Source of the DNA: Gigaspora margarita
Lineage: Eukaryota; Glomeromycota; Glomeromycetes; Diversisporales; Gigasporaceae
NCBI GenBank assembly: GCA_009809945.1
Contig: WTPW01002454.1
Coordinates: forward strand, 1-64,000
DNA length: 64,000 bases
Direction of reading: 5' to 3'
Part shown: piece after piece, positions 45,211 to 57,699 of the stretch
Layout of the letters: each line of letters starts with the position of its first letter
Numbering within the stretch: the first letter of the stretch is position 1
Program-made: the position numbers and the translations under genes
The notes under the pieces: generated by a model
What the model was told of the DNA's origin: nothing
What the model saw: the letters and a program-made list of their open reading frames with translations, nothing else
Database searches by the model: none

Positions 45211-48031
45211 TTACCTTTGATACCAGTATTTAGCTTTATCTAGATCTCTTCTTATTCCAATTCCATTTCGATAACATTCTGCAACTAACGACATCCCACT
45301 AGCGTCCCCCAACTTTGCAGATTTTAGATAATAAATGAAAGCCTTATGTTCATCTTTTTCAACTCCAATTCCATTTTGATAACAATCTCCAACATTAAAT
45401 GTTCCATCAGCGTTTCCCATCTCTGCAGATTTTTGATAATAAATGAAAGCCTTATGTTCATCCTTTTCAATTCCAATTTCATGACGATAACAATATCCAA
45501 CACCATTCGTTCCATCAGCGTTTCCCATCTCTGCAGATTTTTGATAATAAATAAAAGCCTTACGCTCATCCTTTTCAACTCCAATTCCATGTCGATAACA
45601 ATAACCAACACCATTTGTTCCATCAGGGTTTCCCATCTTTGCAGATTTTTGATAATAAATGAATGCTTTATGTTTATCCTTTTCGATCCCTATTCCAAAA
45701 TGATAACAATATCCAACATTAAATGTACCATCAGCATTTCCCATCTCTGCAGATTTTCGGTAATAAATGAAAGCCTTATGTTCATTCTTTTCAATTACAA
45801 TTCCATTTTGATAATAACGACCAACATTAAATACTCCATCAGCATTCCCATCTCTGCCGATCATTGAAAATAAATAAAAGCCTCGCGTTCATTTTTAACT
45901 CCAATTCCATGACGATAACAATTTCCAACATTAAATATTCCATCAGAATTTCCCATCTCTGCGGATTTTTGATAAAAAATAAAAGCTTTATGTTCATTCT
46001 TTTCAACTCCAATTCCATGATAATAACAATATCCAACATTAAATGCTCCATCAGCGATTCCCATCACTGCTAATTGTTGATAATAAATGAAAGCCTTATA
46101 TTCATTCTTTTCAGTTCCAATTCCATGATGAAAACGATATCTAATTTTATTTATTTCAACAGGTTTTCCCATCTCTACAGATTTTTGATAATAAATGAAA
46201 GCATTATGTTCGTTCTTTTCGACTCCAATTCCAAGGTGATAACAAACCCCAACATTAAATGACCCTTCAGTATTCCCCATCTCTGCAGATTTTTTATAAT
46301 AAATAAAAGCTTTCTGTTCATCCTTTTCGACTCCAATTCCAAGATGATAACAAACTCCAGCATTAAATGATCCTTCAGCATTCCCAATCTCTGCAGATTT
46401 TTTATAATAAATAAAAGCTTTATGTTCATCCTTTTCAACTCCAATTCCAAGTTGATAACAAACTCCAACATTTTTGGTACCAGCAGCGTTTCCCATCTCA
46501 GCAGATTTTTGATAATAAATGAAGGCCTTATGCTCATCCTTTTCAATTCCAATTCCATATAGATAACAAAAACCAACATTTTTTGTTCCATCAATGTCAC
46601 CCATCTTTGAAGATTTTTGATAATAAATGAAAGCCGTATGTTCATCCTTTTCAATTCCAATTCCTTTTTCATAACAATATCCAACATTAAATGTTCCTTC
46701 AGCATTTCCCATTTCTGCAGATTTTTGATAATAAATAAAAGCCTTATGCAAATCTTTTTCAACCCCAAATCCATTGAAGTAACAAGATCCAATATTATTT
46801 GTTCCATCAGCGTCCCCCAACTCTGCTGATTTTTGATAATAAATGAAAGCCTTATGTTCATTCTTTTCAACTCCAAATCCGTGACGATAACAATTTCCAA
46901 CATTAAATATTCCATCAGCATTTCCCATCNNNNNNNNNNNNNNNNNNNNNNNNNNNNNNNNNNNNNNNNNNNNNNNNNNNNNNNNNNNNNNNNNNNNNNN
47001 NNNNNNNNNNNNNNNNNNNNNNNNNNNNNNNNNNNNNNNNNNNNNNNNNNNNNNNNNNNNNNNNNNNNNNNNNNNNNNNNNNNNNNNNNNNNNNNNNNNN
47101 NNNNNNNNNNNNCTGCGGATTTTTGATAAAAAATAAAAGCTTTATGTTCATTCTTTTCAACTCCAAATCCGTGACGATAACAATTTCCAACATTAAATAT
47201 TCCATCAGCATTTCCCATCTCTGCGGATTTTTGATAAAAAATAAAAGCTTTATGTTCATTCTTTTCAACCCCAATTCCATTAAGATAACAATGTCCGACA
47301 TTTTTCATTCCATCAGCATTTCCCTTCTCTGCGGATTTTTGATAAAAAATAAAAGCTTTATGTTCATTCTTTTCAACCCCAATTCCATTAAGATAACAAT
47401 GTCCGACATTTTTCATTCCACTATCGCTTCCAATCTCTGCAGATTTTTGATAATTAATGAAAGTCTTATGTCCATCCTTTTCAACTCCAATTCCATTACG
47501 ATAACAATATCCAACATTAAATGTTCCTTCAGTATTCCCCATCTCTGCAGATTTTTGATAATAAATGAAAGCCTTATGTTCATTCTTTTCAACTCCAATT
47601 CCAAAATGATAACAAAATCCAACTTTTTTTGTTCCATAAGCGTTTCCCATCTCTGCAGATTTTTGATAGTAAATGAAAGCCTTATGTTCATCCTTTTCGA
47701 CCCATTTACCATAATGATAACAATTGGCGAGAATGATTTGAATTATAGGATTGATTTGATAATTTAAGCAATAATTGATAACATCGTTTGGGTTTTGCTT
47801 TTTCTTTATTAGAAATTGTTCTAATGTGTCAAGGATTAAACGGGAATTTTGATCTTTCAAAATTTCTTCATTATACAGATTACACATTTCTTTAACAATT
47901 TCATTAAAAAAATTCTGTGACTTGTTATCATCTAAATACAATTGGGTAACATTGTTAGTTAATTGAGTAATACTTGATGAACTATCGATTTCTTCTGGCT
48001 GCGTTTCGAATATATTATTGTAAATTGACAT
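45211..48031 (-). CDS. Sel1-like repeat protein, interrupted
   Basis: The start is ATG 48031 (MSIYNNIFETQPEE), preferred to the upstream ATG because the sequence before it looks non-coding. Residues 1-110 form a helical N-terminal region (NFFNEIVKEMCNLYNEE, RLILDTLEQFLIKKK). Then come 36-residue Sel1 repeats such as GIGVEKDEHKAFIYYQKSAE followed by MGNADGTFNVGYCY. Twenty-two are readable: six before the gap, ten after it and six at the end, closing with DLDKAKYWYQR. Sel1 repeats are TPR-like helical pairs that build protein-binding scaffolds. The frame changes across the N run at 46930-47112 and again near 45850, where a TGA stands for a sense codon and one base is missing from GGGAAATGC. Either a pseudogene or assembly error in a 108-bp tandem repeat. 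It lies upstream of a kinase on the same strand; Sel1 and TKL genes are often linked or fused in these fungi. Confidence 0.75.
46930..47112. other. assembly gap (183 N) inside the Sel1 repeats
   Basis: The sequence flanking the gap on both sides is nearly the same repeat unit (GTGACGATAACAATTTCCAA on both), so collapse of identical repeats is the likely cause. The reading frame does not carry across 183 bases, so the gap length is probably wrong. Confidence 1.
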
Positions 48032-49700
48032 CTTGCTGCAAAAGAGCTTTGTTATGTATGAAAGCATGCCGCATACATTTTGTAACAAATTATACTACAC
48101 TGTTATGCCAGAAATGGAAAATTTTAATATTTCTTTATTTCCTAATCCTATTTTCTTGTATTACGGGGGACGATAAACTTCATAGGCCGGATATTTCGGA
48201 TTGGATCAACTGTTAGTTACAAAATGCTCGTGTAGCGAGTATTAAAACAAACAAGTATTCGTTTTGTCAAAAATTACTTTTAACAAAATTTAATCTATGA
48301 AACAAACTTCTGAGTATTAATAAAAAAGTTTCCTTATAAAATTTCGGTATAAATAAATTATATCCTTATCAAGTTTGGTTCACTTTGTTATGTCTTTAAT
48401 ATTTTAAACGTTTTAATTTCGACCTGGTCGTGCAAGTTCCTAACAAAGATTATATAATCTTTTTCTTTAATGAACATTCGTTTTTAAATCGATATTTGTA
48501 TGATGCACGACTTTTTTTAAAAAGATAATGTCAATAAAAAATTCTTTAAAAAACTCTACCCACTTCTGTCGACCCTCCCAAACCGGTATGCATGGTGGAT
48601 AGGTTTAGTAACGACTTTGAGAAGTTATCGGATTTGATAAAATCACGTGATCAATAGGGTGACTAATCTATAATCAGATTGCTAATTTTAAAAAAAAATA
48701 TTCGAATAGAAAAAAAAATTTATGATCCATGACAGCGCTATAATTAAATGGAAATGTTATGCTTATACATGTACAATCTGACCATAAGTTAGACGAATCG
48801 CTACACTTAAAAAGTTTCCCAGTTTGCTGTTACATGTGTACACCATAAAAACCGGGTTATTGCCAACAATTGAATTCGATTTATTTATTTATTTTTAAGG
48901 AATAATTGTGCCAACCCACCATTCTGGTTCAGTAGGCTACCAAAAGAAGTGAGCTAAATAATGTGGAATATGAGATGTATAAATATTTATTTATTAAGAA
49001 TTTTGCAGTGTCATTCTTTTTTTGTAAATTCGAAGCTAATTTAAAATTCCAATACATTTTTGAGAATGTAAACATGTTCGCGTTCAGAACCTCGCCTAAT
49101 ATGGTTTTATTGCTCTTTGATTTAGTACAAAAATAATGTTTTAAAAAAAATGTAAAAAAAATGTAATCAAATAAATAAAAAAAAAAAATAAAAAAAACGT
49201 TATCAAATAAATAAAAAAATAAAAAAGGATATATTGGGTCAATAATGAACACTTTAAAATTTCTGTCTTGCCATTAAAATCGTAAGATAACTACCTTTAT
49301 TCAACTAAATAATAATAAAATTATAGTATTAAGCTCATTATTTCAAAAAAAAAAACAAATATAATAAAATCATACAACCTAGGTGATAATTACTATGGGA
49401 AAAGAAATATAAAATTATTTTAATTGGAAACTTGCATAATGACCAAAGGAAAATGATCTGTGACCATTATCTGAAAAATTCAACAATTACTCAGAAGAAA
49501 CTTGTTAAGTGGGCCAAAAATAAATTTAAGCTAGTAAAAACCTGGCAAAAGTACAATTTCTGATATATTAAAAAGAAAAGATGAGTTCAATAAAATGTTT
49601 TCAAGTGACCTTGAAGTTAGAAAAATATCATGTCATTACATTTCCCGAGCTAGATAGTGCTTTGGCAAACTGGGTACTGCAATGTGAACATTGGGCTATA
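48032..49700. other. intergenic, no gene seen
   Basis: The upstream region of the Sel1 gene. It holds AT-rich tracts and an AAATAAATAAAAAAA-type run near 49170-49230. No supported gene; the minus-strand frame at 48929-49252 is low-complexity. Confidence 0.4.
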
Positions 49701-49711
49701 TCAGTCACACG

Positions 49712-49991
49712 TATAGATGGCGGTGAAATTACTTTTCTTAATGAAAATTTTTTGTAGAAATTGTTGAAATTATTTGATATTAAAATTGGTGAAATTGGTG
49801 AAATTAATTTTTAATATCAAAAATTAATTTAAATCATATAAAAAATTAATAAAACCAAACTAAATCAAATACAATAGTTGTTTTATAATTAATTTATAAA
49901 AATGTTAAAAATGTTGAAATTTTTGTTAAAATTATTGTTAAAATTAATGTTGAAATTAAAAAAATAAAAATGAATTTCACCATCATCTATA
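49712..49991. mobile_element. MITE, TATAGATGGCGGTGAAATT family, copy 2
   Basis: TATAGATGGCGGTGAAATTA at the left and TATAGATGATGGTGAAATTC when the right end is complemented. Flanked by GTCACACG (49704-49711) and GTCACATG (49992-49999), an 8-bp duplication with one mismatch. Its interior matches the copy at 31193-31461 in reverse orientation. Confidence 0.8.
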
Positions 49992-50029
49992 GTCACATGA
50001 TTTGTCACACAGATCACAGGAGTAAATTT

Positions 50030-50160
50030 TTTACTATAAAATTTGAGTGATCAACATCAATATGATCAATCCATTTTTCATAGTAAATTGCAATAGTAGG
50101 CCCTCTTCAAATGGCTTTTTCAGAGGTTTCCTAAAAGGAAACTACAATCACAAGATAATG
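50030..50160. repeat. copy of the sequence that hosts MITE copy 1
   Basis: AAATTTGAGTGATCAACATC and AGGTTTCCTAAAAGGAAACT match the reverse complement of the flanks of the MITE at 31193-31461 (GTGTCGATCACTCAAATTT and AGTTTCCTTTTTAGGAACCT). Here that sequence is uninterrupted. From 50160 to 50890 nothing else is recognised. Confidence 0.55.
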
Positions 50161-51682
50161 AATAGCACTTTAGTTAAATACACACTTTCTTATTTTTAAG
50201 TCTAAAGTAAGGTAAGTTGCAAAGTTAAGAAGAATCATGCCCTTAAAGTTGGTCTTTGTTTTACTTTACATATACTTTTTATCTTGCTTTGAAAGCGAGT
50301 ATAACAATAAACATACCAAAGTTATTTAATATTCTAAACTATTTAGAGTTATTAACAATGAAGATTTATTGAAATTCAAGCAGAGTTATAACCACCAAGT
50401 AAATTAGATCAGAATTGAAGGAATTAAAGTAATGCTTACTACTATAGTACTACTACAGTACTAATATATAGTTTTTAAAATTTTAGATGAAACTATCAGC
50501 AAAAAACCTTAATGTAGATAAAAAAACTTTAGTAGTATATTATTTAAGAATTATATGAAGTCAAATTTTTGAACCTGTTATGTTGTATTAAACTACTATT
50601 GATGAGAGATTAAAGCTATAGAGTTAACTTAGAGAGAGTTAATTGTATTGAATATTTTTTTTAAAAAAATTTTTTTATTAAAAATTAAATTATACAGTAT
50701 GATCTTTATTTATATTTCTGGCCAAAATTCTTTTAATAAATATCAAAATTTTAATTTATTCATCAAAACTAATAACCAATAAGTAATCTCTTAGTAAAAA
50801 AAATGAAAATATATCTTTTTGTAGTTACTTTAACTAAAATTTATATCCTGTGCCAGGAATCTATTAAAATTATTATGATAGTAATGACTAGGAGCCATGT
50901 CAAGGTAGTGTTCTGAAGTTGGGTTTGGTTTGGGTTTGGTTCAGGTTTATTTGAACCTGAACCTGAAACTTTAAATTTTGCAGATCTTTGAACTCAAACC
51001 CAAACCAAACCTAGAATTTATGAACCCGAACCTGAACTGAACCTAGAATTTATGAACCTGAACTGAATTCAAACTTGAAATATTTGTTTAGTCTGAGTTT
51101 GGTTCAAAGTTCATGAACATGTTTGGGTTCAGGTAGAGATGGGTTTCATGCGTGCTCATGATTCCTCAATCATGCATATAAATCTGCATTAATGCACATG
51201 TTTCTAAATCATGCATATTTTATCCCATTAAAATTTTATATAGAAAATTAAATTGTAATTAACATTCTAATCTATCTATATACTTCAATTCTAGGTCTGT
51301 TTGCTTAACATTTTTGATTGGTCATATCCGAAAAATGTGGCCTAAATATAGAAAAACTACCAGAAATAAGTATAATGATTATGACAATTATCATGGTCAA
51401 GTAATTATTATAATATTTGAGTAATTATTATTCATTTTTAATGCCCTTATTAATGCCCTTAAACAATACAAAATCATAAAACGTGAATTTGCCAAACTTA
51501 CATTTGTTGTTTGATTGCCTAATATTATTCTTGCTCAAATTTTATATTAAACACTTTCTTTATTAAACTATTGCATATTGTGCTCTTAAACTCTATATAC
51601 ATGTGAATATATCACATAATGAAGCATAATTGAGGATCGCCAATGCTAAAATGTGGTGCATTCTACCTTTTTTTCTTTTTTA

Positions 51683-51975
51683 ATAGCGAGTTCAAGCCCA
51701 CACTTATGTTGTAGCACATTTATCTCATTATATACAATATCAATTTTTATAACAGCGAGTTCGAGCCTACACTATGGTATGGCACATTCAACTCAGTACA
51801 TACAACATCAATTTTTATAACAAAGAGTTTGAGCCCTGCTATAGTATGGCACATATATGACAACATTAACATAAAATAGCAAGTACTAGTTCACACTATG
51901 ATGTGGCGCATACACAACAATATCAACATAAAATAGCAAGTTCTAGCCCATGCTATAGTGTGGCACATTCAACTT
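51683..51975. repeat. tandem repeat, unit about 75 bp
   Basis: About four copies of a block holding GCGAGTTCGAGCCTACACTA, TGGTATGGCACATTCAACTC and CAACATCAATTTTTATAACA, diverging along the array. Confidence 0.75.
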
Positions 51976-52329
51976 GTTCTTTATGACAACAAGCAAGGCA
52001 CTAGTTGCAATGAATAAGAGAAAGCAGGAGAGATGTGAGCCAGATTATAATCAGGCATTGAAAAGAATGCACTAAGATTCCTCTATTTACTCTCACATGT
52101 ATCTTATAATCTCTGCAGTATGCATATGTATCTATAATTTCTATTATATGCATGTCTATAATCTCTCTTGCATACAATCATATGCTATTGCCTTTTATTA
52201 TTGCTTGATTAGTTACTTTATTGCTATTTATAAAAACATATAGGAATAGTTTGCTATCCAAACATGCTCTAGTATTACATATTCAAAAATTAAAATCAAT
52301 ATCTAATACAAAGCTTCTAGTCTACATTA

Positions 52330-53418
52330 GCAAATTTATAGTAGCGAAATCTTTTGAAAGATCTTGCGAACATGTGAAATCTTTTGAAAGATCTTGCATA
52401 TCACAATATATTTTAAAATATTTTGCAATATATTTCAAAATATATTTCAAAATATTTCAGGTTTCAAAATATTTCAAAAATGGTTTCGAAATATTTCAAA
52501 AGTGGATTCAAAATATTTTTCAAAATATTTTGGCTAGTAACTAGCTAGATTAACCTGGGTCATGCCAAGGACGCATTGGACTCATTTTCAAAATACTTCA
52601 AAATTATGTATGATGTATCAAAATTAATCTGCAAATTCTGTATTACATGATCAGATCAGATCTTTTGTTTATAAATTATTACAAATTAGATCTTCTATTC
52701 AGTTTTACATTGTTTTTTTTATTTTATTTGTTTTTTTTCTTTTATTTGTTATTTTCATTTTGTTTTGTTTTTTTGTTTTCGTTTCATTTTTTCTTTTTTT
52801 TTATTTATTTATTTTTTAATTTTTTCACACTTTACAAGAATATTAACACTTTACAAAAAAACCAACAACTTTTTGACACTTTGTAAGAACACCAATTTGA
52901 CTTTGCAAGCCAACTCAGACTTACGACACTTTACAAGAACACAACTGATTTCTCTAGCAATTTATAAATTTTCAAGAATGCTTCTTTAGAGAAATGCTTT
53001 ATTTAGGCGCAAGTTTTTGCAAGATTACACAAGTTTTTACAAGGTTTCGTACATTTTCAAAAGATTTTACTTTATTTATTTTTTTGGTTTTTTTTGTTTT
53101 TGTTATTTGTTTTTTTTTTTTTTTTAATTTTTTTTATTAATCTATTTTATATCGGCACTTTGTGAGAACACAACTCTTACTTCCTGGCATGCAAGAAAAC
53201 CAACTCAGACTTTTCAGCACTTTATCTTGATTTTAGCGATTTTAGAATTTGCAAGAACATGAACTCTTACTTCAAAGAAATAGAGATTTGGGGCTTCATT
53301 TTTTTATTATTAAGTTTGCTTACATATTTTGTTTTTTTATTTGTTTTTTTTTTTACTTATTTTTTTTTATTTTATTATTTCTGACTTCTTTAGAACTTTG
53401 TAGAATACAACCTAACTT
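52330..53418. repeat. low-complexity dispersed repeat, TTCAAAATATTT and ACTTTACAAGAACACC units
   Basis: CTTTTGAAAGATCTTGC and TTTCAAAATATTTCAAAA units, then pyrimidine-rich runs and several GGCACTTTACAAGAACACCA units. It is the reverse-oriented relative of 15240-15965. The inner hAT element entered one of its TTCTGGCAC units; the array resumes at 60592-60690. Frames here are low-complexity and not coding. Confidence 0.65.
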
Positions 53419-53737
53419 TTCTGGCATAGGGTTGCATCAGTCCTGCAAAAGACTGGTCCCAAACTGGTCCTGAACTGGAACCAATAAGGACCAAGGACTG
53501 ATGCAAGGACCAGTCCAGGACTGGTCCTTGCATCAGTCCTTATAATGATAAACAATAAACTACAATGTAAATTCTTTTCCTATATTTTGTCTATTTATAA
53601 TTAGCACTAAGCGAAAGTCTTTAACTGGAGTGAAATTGAGATGAGGAACTATATAAGTATTCATTTCCTTTTCTCTTTTGCCAAGTTTTTTTTTCTTGCA
53701 ATATTAATCTTTTTTTTGAAATTAATACTTGGTAAGC

Positions 53738-53832
53738 TAGCTTGAGTGAAACTAAGAACTGGAGCAAAACTAAAAACTGGAGCAAAACTAAGAACTGGTA
53801 AGCTGGCTTGAACGAAACTAAGAACTGGTATA
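53738..53832. repeat. 17-bp tandem repeat in the hAT element
   Basis: About five copies of GAAACTAAGAACTGGAGCAA-like units, some separated by GTAAGCTRGCTTGA. Confidence 0.65.
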
Positions 53833-54537
53833 CTATAAGTAACATTCTTTTTTCTTATTTATTCTTTAAAAAAAAATTTTTTTCTTATATAAATAACTTT
53901 TTCTTTTAAGGATTCTGATTTTATTGAAATGTCAGACAAGATTAAGACCTAGATTCAGAACTAATACTGACAGGTACTACTGTAAACACTTCTATATAAG
54001 ACCTGGGTCTGTTTCATTCTACCAAATCTTATACCCTTTAGTAGACCTGGTCTATAATCGCCCAAAGGCACTTAATGAAAAAAAATTTAAAATACATTGT
54101 ATTTATAATAGGCATTCTAACTATTTGAAAGAAACCGCATTTAATTAATAAAAATTTGTGGTTTGCACTTGGGTTTAATTCTACTATCTTGGGAATACTA
54201 TGTATGAAAATTTTATAGTAGTTTTTTTTCTTCATTAGAAACTTTTTTTCTTATAATACTAGTTTTTTTTAGGTTCTATTTCACTAAATTGCGACATTAA
54301 CACTGTACAAAGTTCTAGACAGATCAGGAATTATTATACATAAGTGCAAATTCTTTTTTTTCATAAGCTTTTTCGAGTTTTCATTTTTGTTATTTCTTTT
54401 ATTTTTTTTTAGAAGGTGTTACGATTGGTTTGGAGAGCTTAATGAAGTTGGGCCAGTTTGGTTTAATCATGAACAAAAGTAATTAAGATTAAATAGTTTA
54501 AAACAATGAACTAACACACAAAATTTTAATTAGTCAT

Positions 54538-54652
54538 TGGAGATTTAATCAGTTGATTGGGAATTCAATCACTTGTTTGGAGATTTGATTACCTGTTTAG
54601 AGACTTGATCACCTGTTTGGAGACTTGATCATCCATTTGGAGATTCAATCAC
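54538..54652. repeat. 20-21-bp tandem repeat in the hAT element
   Basis: Six copies of TGTTTGGAGACTTGATCACC with substitutions. Confidence 0.75.
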
Positions 54653-55091
54653 TACAAACTATGCCAAATTAAAAAATACATACAATAAAATAAGTAACAA
54701 AAGGTTTGTACTTTGTATAACATAAGTTGTTTAAATATTTATTCATTATTTATTTTATTTTGGCTGTGTATTGTTTATTACTTGTTTTATCTATCTTTCA
54801 TCATACATTTCATATTTAGTATCTGTTTATACTTCAGCCTTTATTTATTCTGTTTATTACTTGGTTTACTATCTTCCAGTATGGTATAGGTGAGCAGATC
54901 TGTATAGTATAGGCCAAATTTAAAATCTATACTATACCGATTAGCTATAATTAATACTAATATATATTATACTGGATCAGTATAGTATAGATTTAGCCTA
55001 TACTGTTCTGTATATAGTATCTATTCGCAAGGGCCATTTTAAATTAGATATGACATAGAGTAGCACTTATGATTCGTATATAGAAATATTA

Positions 55092-55322
55092 AATGTTACG
55101 GATGATCATGAAATTGGATGATAGTGAAATTTGGATATATTTTATGTGCAATTTTTAAAATTTTTTAGGGCCTTTTTTGTCTGTTTTTTTTTATGGTTGA
55201 GTTAGGATTTAGGGTTAGGGTTATTAATAAAAGAGTATAAGTAGATTTTAGTAGGGCTTATATTTTCAAATTAAGACCCCCAAATTTCACTATCATTCAA
55301 TTTCATGATCATCTGCGACATT
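55092..55322. mobile_element. MITE with telomere-like core, copy 2
   Basis: AATGTTACGGATGATCATGA and, complemented, AATGTCGCAGATGATCATGA, with complementarity of about 43 bp. The core has GATTTAGGGTTAGGGTTA and GTATAAGTAGATTTTAGTAG, matching the layout of 32531-32730. Confidence 0.75.
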
Positions 55323-55552
55323 AAATAAACATGATGCTTTGTGAAAGGCACAATGATTTAAAAATGTTGGTGTAATTAAAAGATGCTAATTATGTAAAAT
55401 AAAATGGTGGGAATAATTTGTTCTGAGATAAAATTTGTATATGTATAAAAGACCTTGCAATTTGAATTTAATTTTACAAATAAATAAGAATTCAATTTTA
55501 CAAATAAATAAAAATTCAAGCTGTCTCTTTGATTTCATCTGCATTCCCAAAA

Positions 55553-57507
55553 ATGAGTCTTGCTCAAGAAAGTGCATACAGAGATGATCAAGATTTCTCT
55601 GATGCTGAAGATAAAACTAGTGATGATTCTATATCACTTAATCAAAGTGAACAAGAATTACAAGAATTGCAAGACACAGCTTGTAAGTTAGGTTCATCTG
55701 ATAATTTTGAATCACCTGTATGGCTGTATTTCAATAAAGATACAAAAGATAAACCTGGTATACCTGTTTGTAAAATATGTAAAACAGAGGTTTCAAAATC
55801 AAGTTCAACTTCAATATTAATATAGCATTTAACTATATACAACATAGTAGCATTAAAACAAGGAGAAAAGCCTTTAAATCTAAATTCTCATTCAAAAATT
55901 GAACAACAAGTGTGAACCAATTTGGTTGTAAGATGGATTATTTGTGATTTGCAGCCATTTAGTGTTGTTGAAGGAGAAGAATGGCAGAGCATAATTTCAA
56001 TATTTGACTCACAATACCAATTTCCTAGTAGGAATACAATAAAAGATTTGATAACAGAAATGTTTCAAAATAAACAAGAAGTTAAAACAACATTGAATAA
56101 AATTCCAGAAAAGGTAGCATTTACTTCAGATATGTGGACAGCATCAAACGGTACATCATTTCTAAGCCTTACAGTACATTATGTTGATCAATTTTGGAAA
56201 TTAAATAATTTTCTTCTTGACATTATTCCTATAAGAAAATAGCATACAGGATTTAATATTACCAATGCAATAGTGAATACTTTAAAAGAATATTATATAG
56301 CTGAAAAAGTTTGGCTTTAAATACAGATAATGCATTATCAATGGTTTTATGTGATACACTTCTTAAAGAAAAGCTCCAAAAACTTAATAATAATGCCTTT
56401 TCTCATTATCGATGTGCTGCACATGTACTAAACTTGGCAGTTTGTCATGGAATTGATTTGATTGATGAATTAGTAATTAAAGTATGATCATTAATGTTTT
56501 ATATCAAAGCATCACAACCTATGATCAATAATTTAAAAAAATTATGTAATTTAAAAGATATCAACTATATAGCACCCGAGTTAGATGTTAAGACCAGATG
56601 GAATTCTACCTATTACATGTTGAAAAAATGAAAAAAATAGAACCTGCTCTGAATATGCTTGCAGCTGATAATGAAGCTCTTTATGAAAAATACCCAGATG
56701 AAGATGAACGCATAGATATTAATGTAAGTTTTAAAATAAATAAATAAATAAATGATAATAAAATAAAATAACAATTAATTCAAAAAAGGATACACTGATT
56801 CTCTTAGAGCCAATTGAATGTGCTACTCGACTTCTTTCTGCCTCGAGTTATTCAATACATGGCAATATTCGATTTGTTTTTCTTGTCATTCAGGATCACC
56901 TATCTAAATACAAAGATAATAATAATTTCTCACAAAATCAGGTTGCATCTGCAATTTATTGAAAGTTAAATGATTACTGGCTAATTTTAGATGAAACTTC
57001 ACAAATTTCATCATTGCTTGACCCAAGAATGAAATTAATAGCATTCAAAGACATGGATAAGAAACCAAAGCAATCAACTTAGTTTCAAACCTCCATAGAT
57101 ATTCTCCTGAAATGCCAAAACCAGCTACAACATCTTCTAATAACCTATCAAATACATAAAATTATTTTTGTCAGTTACCCTTAATTGATCCTCAACAAGT
57201 AAGTATTTCAAGCACTTCGTTGCCAGAGATGAGTTGCATACAAGATGAATTAGAAAGATATTTAGCCTTACCATTGGAGAATGAGATATATCCACTAGTT
57301 TGTTGGCAGGAAAAACAACGCGAATATCCTAGATTAAATATAATTGCTCAAGATTATTTATGTGTTCAAGCAACAAGTGTTGCTTCAGAACAAGCCTTCT
57401 CAATTGCTGGACAAATGATTATACTATCAAGAAATAGATTGGGTGAAGAAGTAGCAAGAGCAGTTTTATGCTTAAAGAATTGGATTAAAAAAAAAATATA
57501 TAATTAA
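55553..57507 (+). pseudogene. hAT transposase of the 7.2-kb element, broken
   Basis: From ATG 55553 an acidic N-terminus (QDFSDAEDKTSDDSISLNQS) leads to a BED zinc finger (SPVWLYFNKDTKD, VCKICKTEVS, then HL). The catalytic part gives FPSRNTIKDLI, KVAFTSDMWTASNGTSFLSL, NTDNALSMVLCDTL, HYRCAAHVLNLAV and DVKTRWNSTYYML. A GTAAGT donor at about 56724 and an AG before GATACACTG at about 56787 look like a real 64-bp intron. Then DTLILLEPIECATRLLSASS, SSLLDPRMK and the C-terminal dimerisation region (RLNIIAQDYLCVQ, SVASEQAFSIAG, SRNRLG, VLCLKNWI). Stops lie at 55823 (TAG), 55913 (TGA), 56240 (TAG), 56485 (TGA) and 56960 (TGA), with frameshifts near 56310 and 56620. Each of these stops is one C-to-T change from CAG or CGA. 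Not functional. Confidence 0.85.
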
Positions 57508-57699
57508 TTTATAGTTCAAGGCATGTTTTAGGGTACTACTTTTATAATTAATTAATAGTTAAAATCACTAGTATTTCTATAAATATAACAATTACAGTAT
57601 AAATAATTTACATTTATATATTTATTAAGAATATTAAAGTGCAAGATCTTAAAAGTTTTACTTACAAATTTCTAGAGATACTCTGGTTTAACATAAATT

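Noticed and set aside
43922-45240. Splice fusion of the Sel1 end (CAAAG then GTAAAT) to the kinase exon at 44166
   Set aside because: The phases do not fit: joining gives AGC TAC AAA TGA, an immediate stop.
45346-47767. Several long plus-strand and alternative minus-strand frames over the Sel1 gene
   Set aside because: Shadows of the 108-bp repeat, which is open in more than one frame.
52647-53473. Phe/Leu-rich frames that look like membrane proteins
   Set aside because: They arise from pyrimidine-rich low-complexity DNA.
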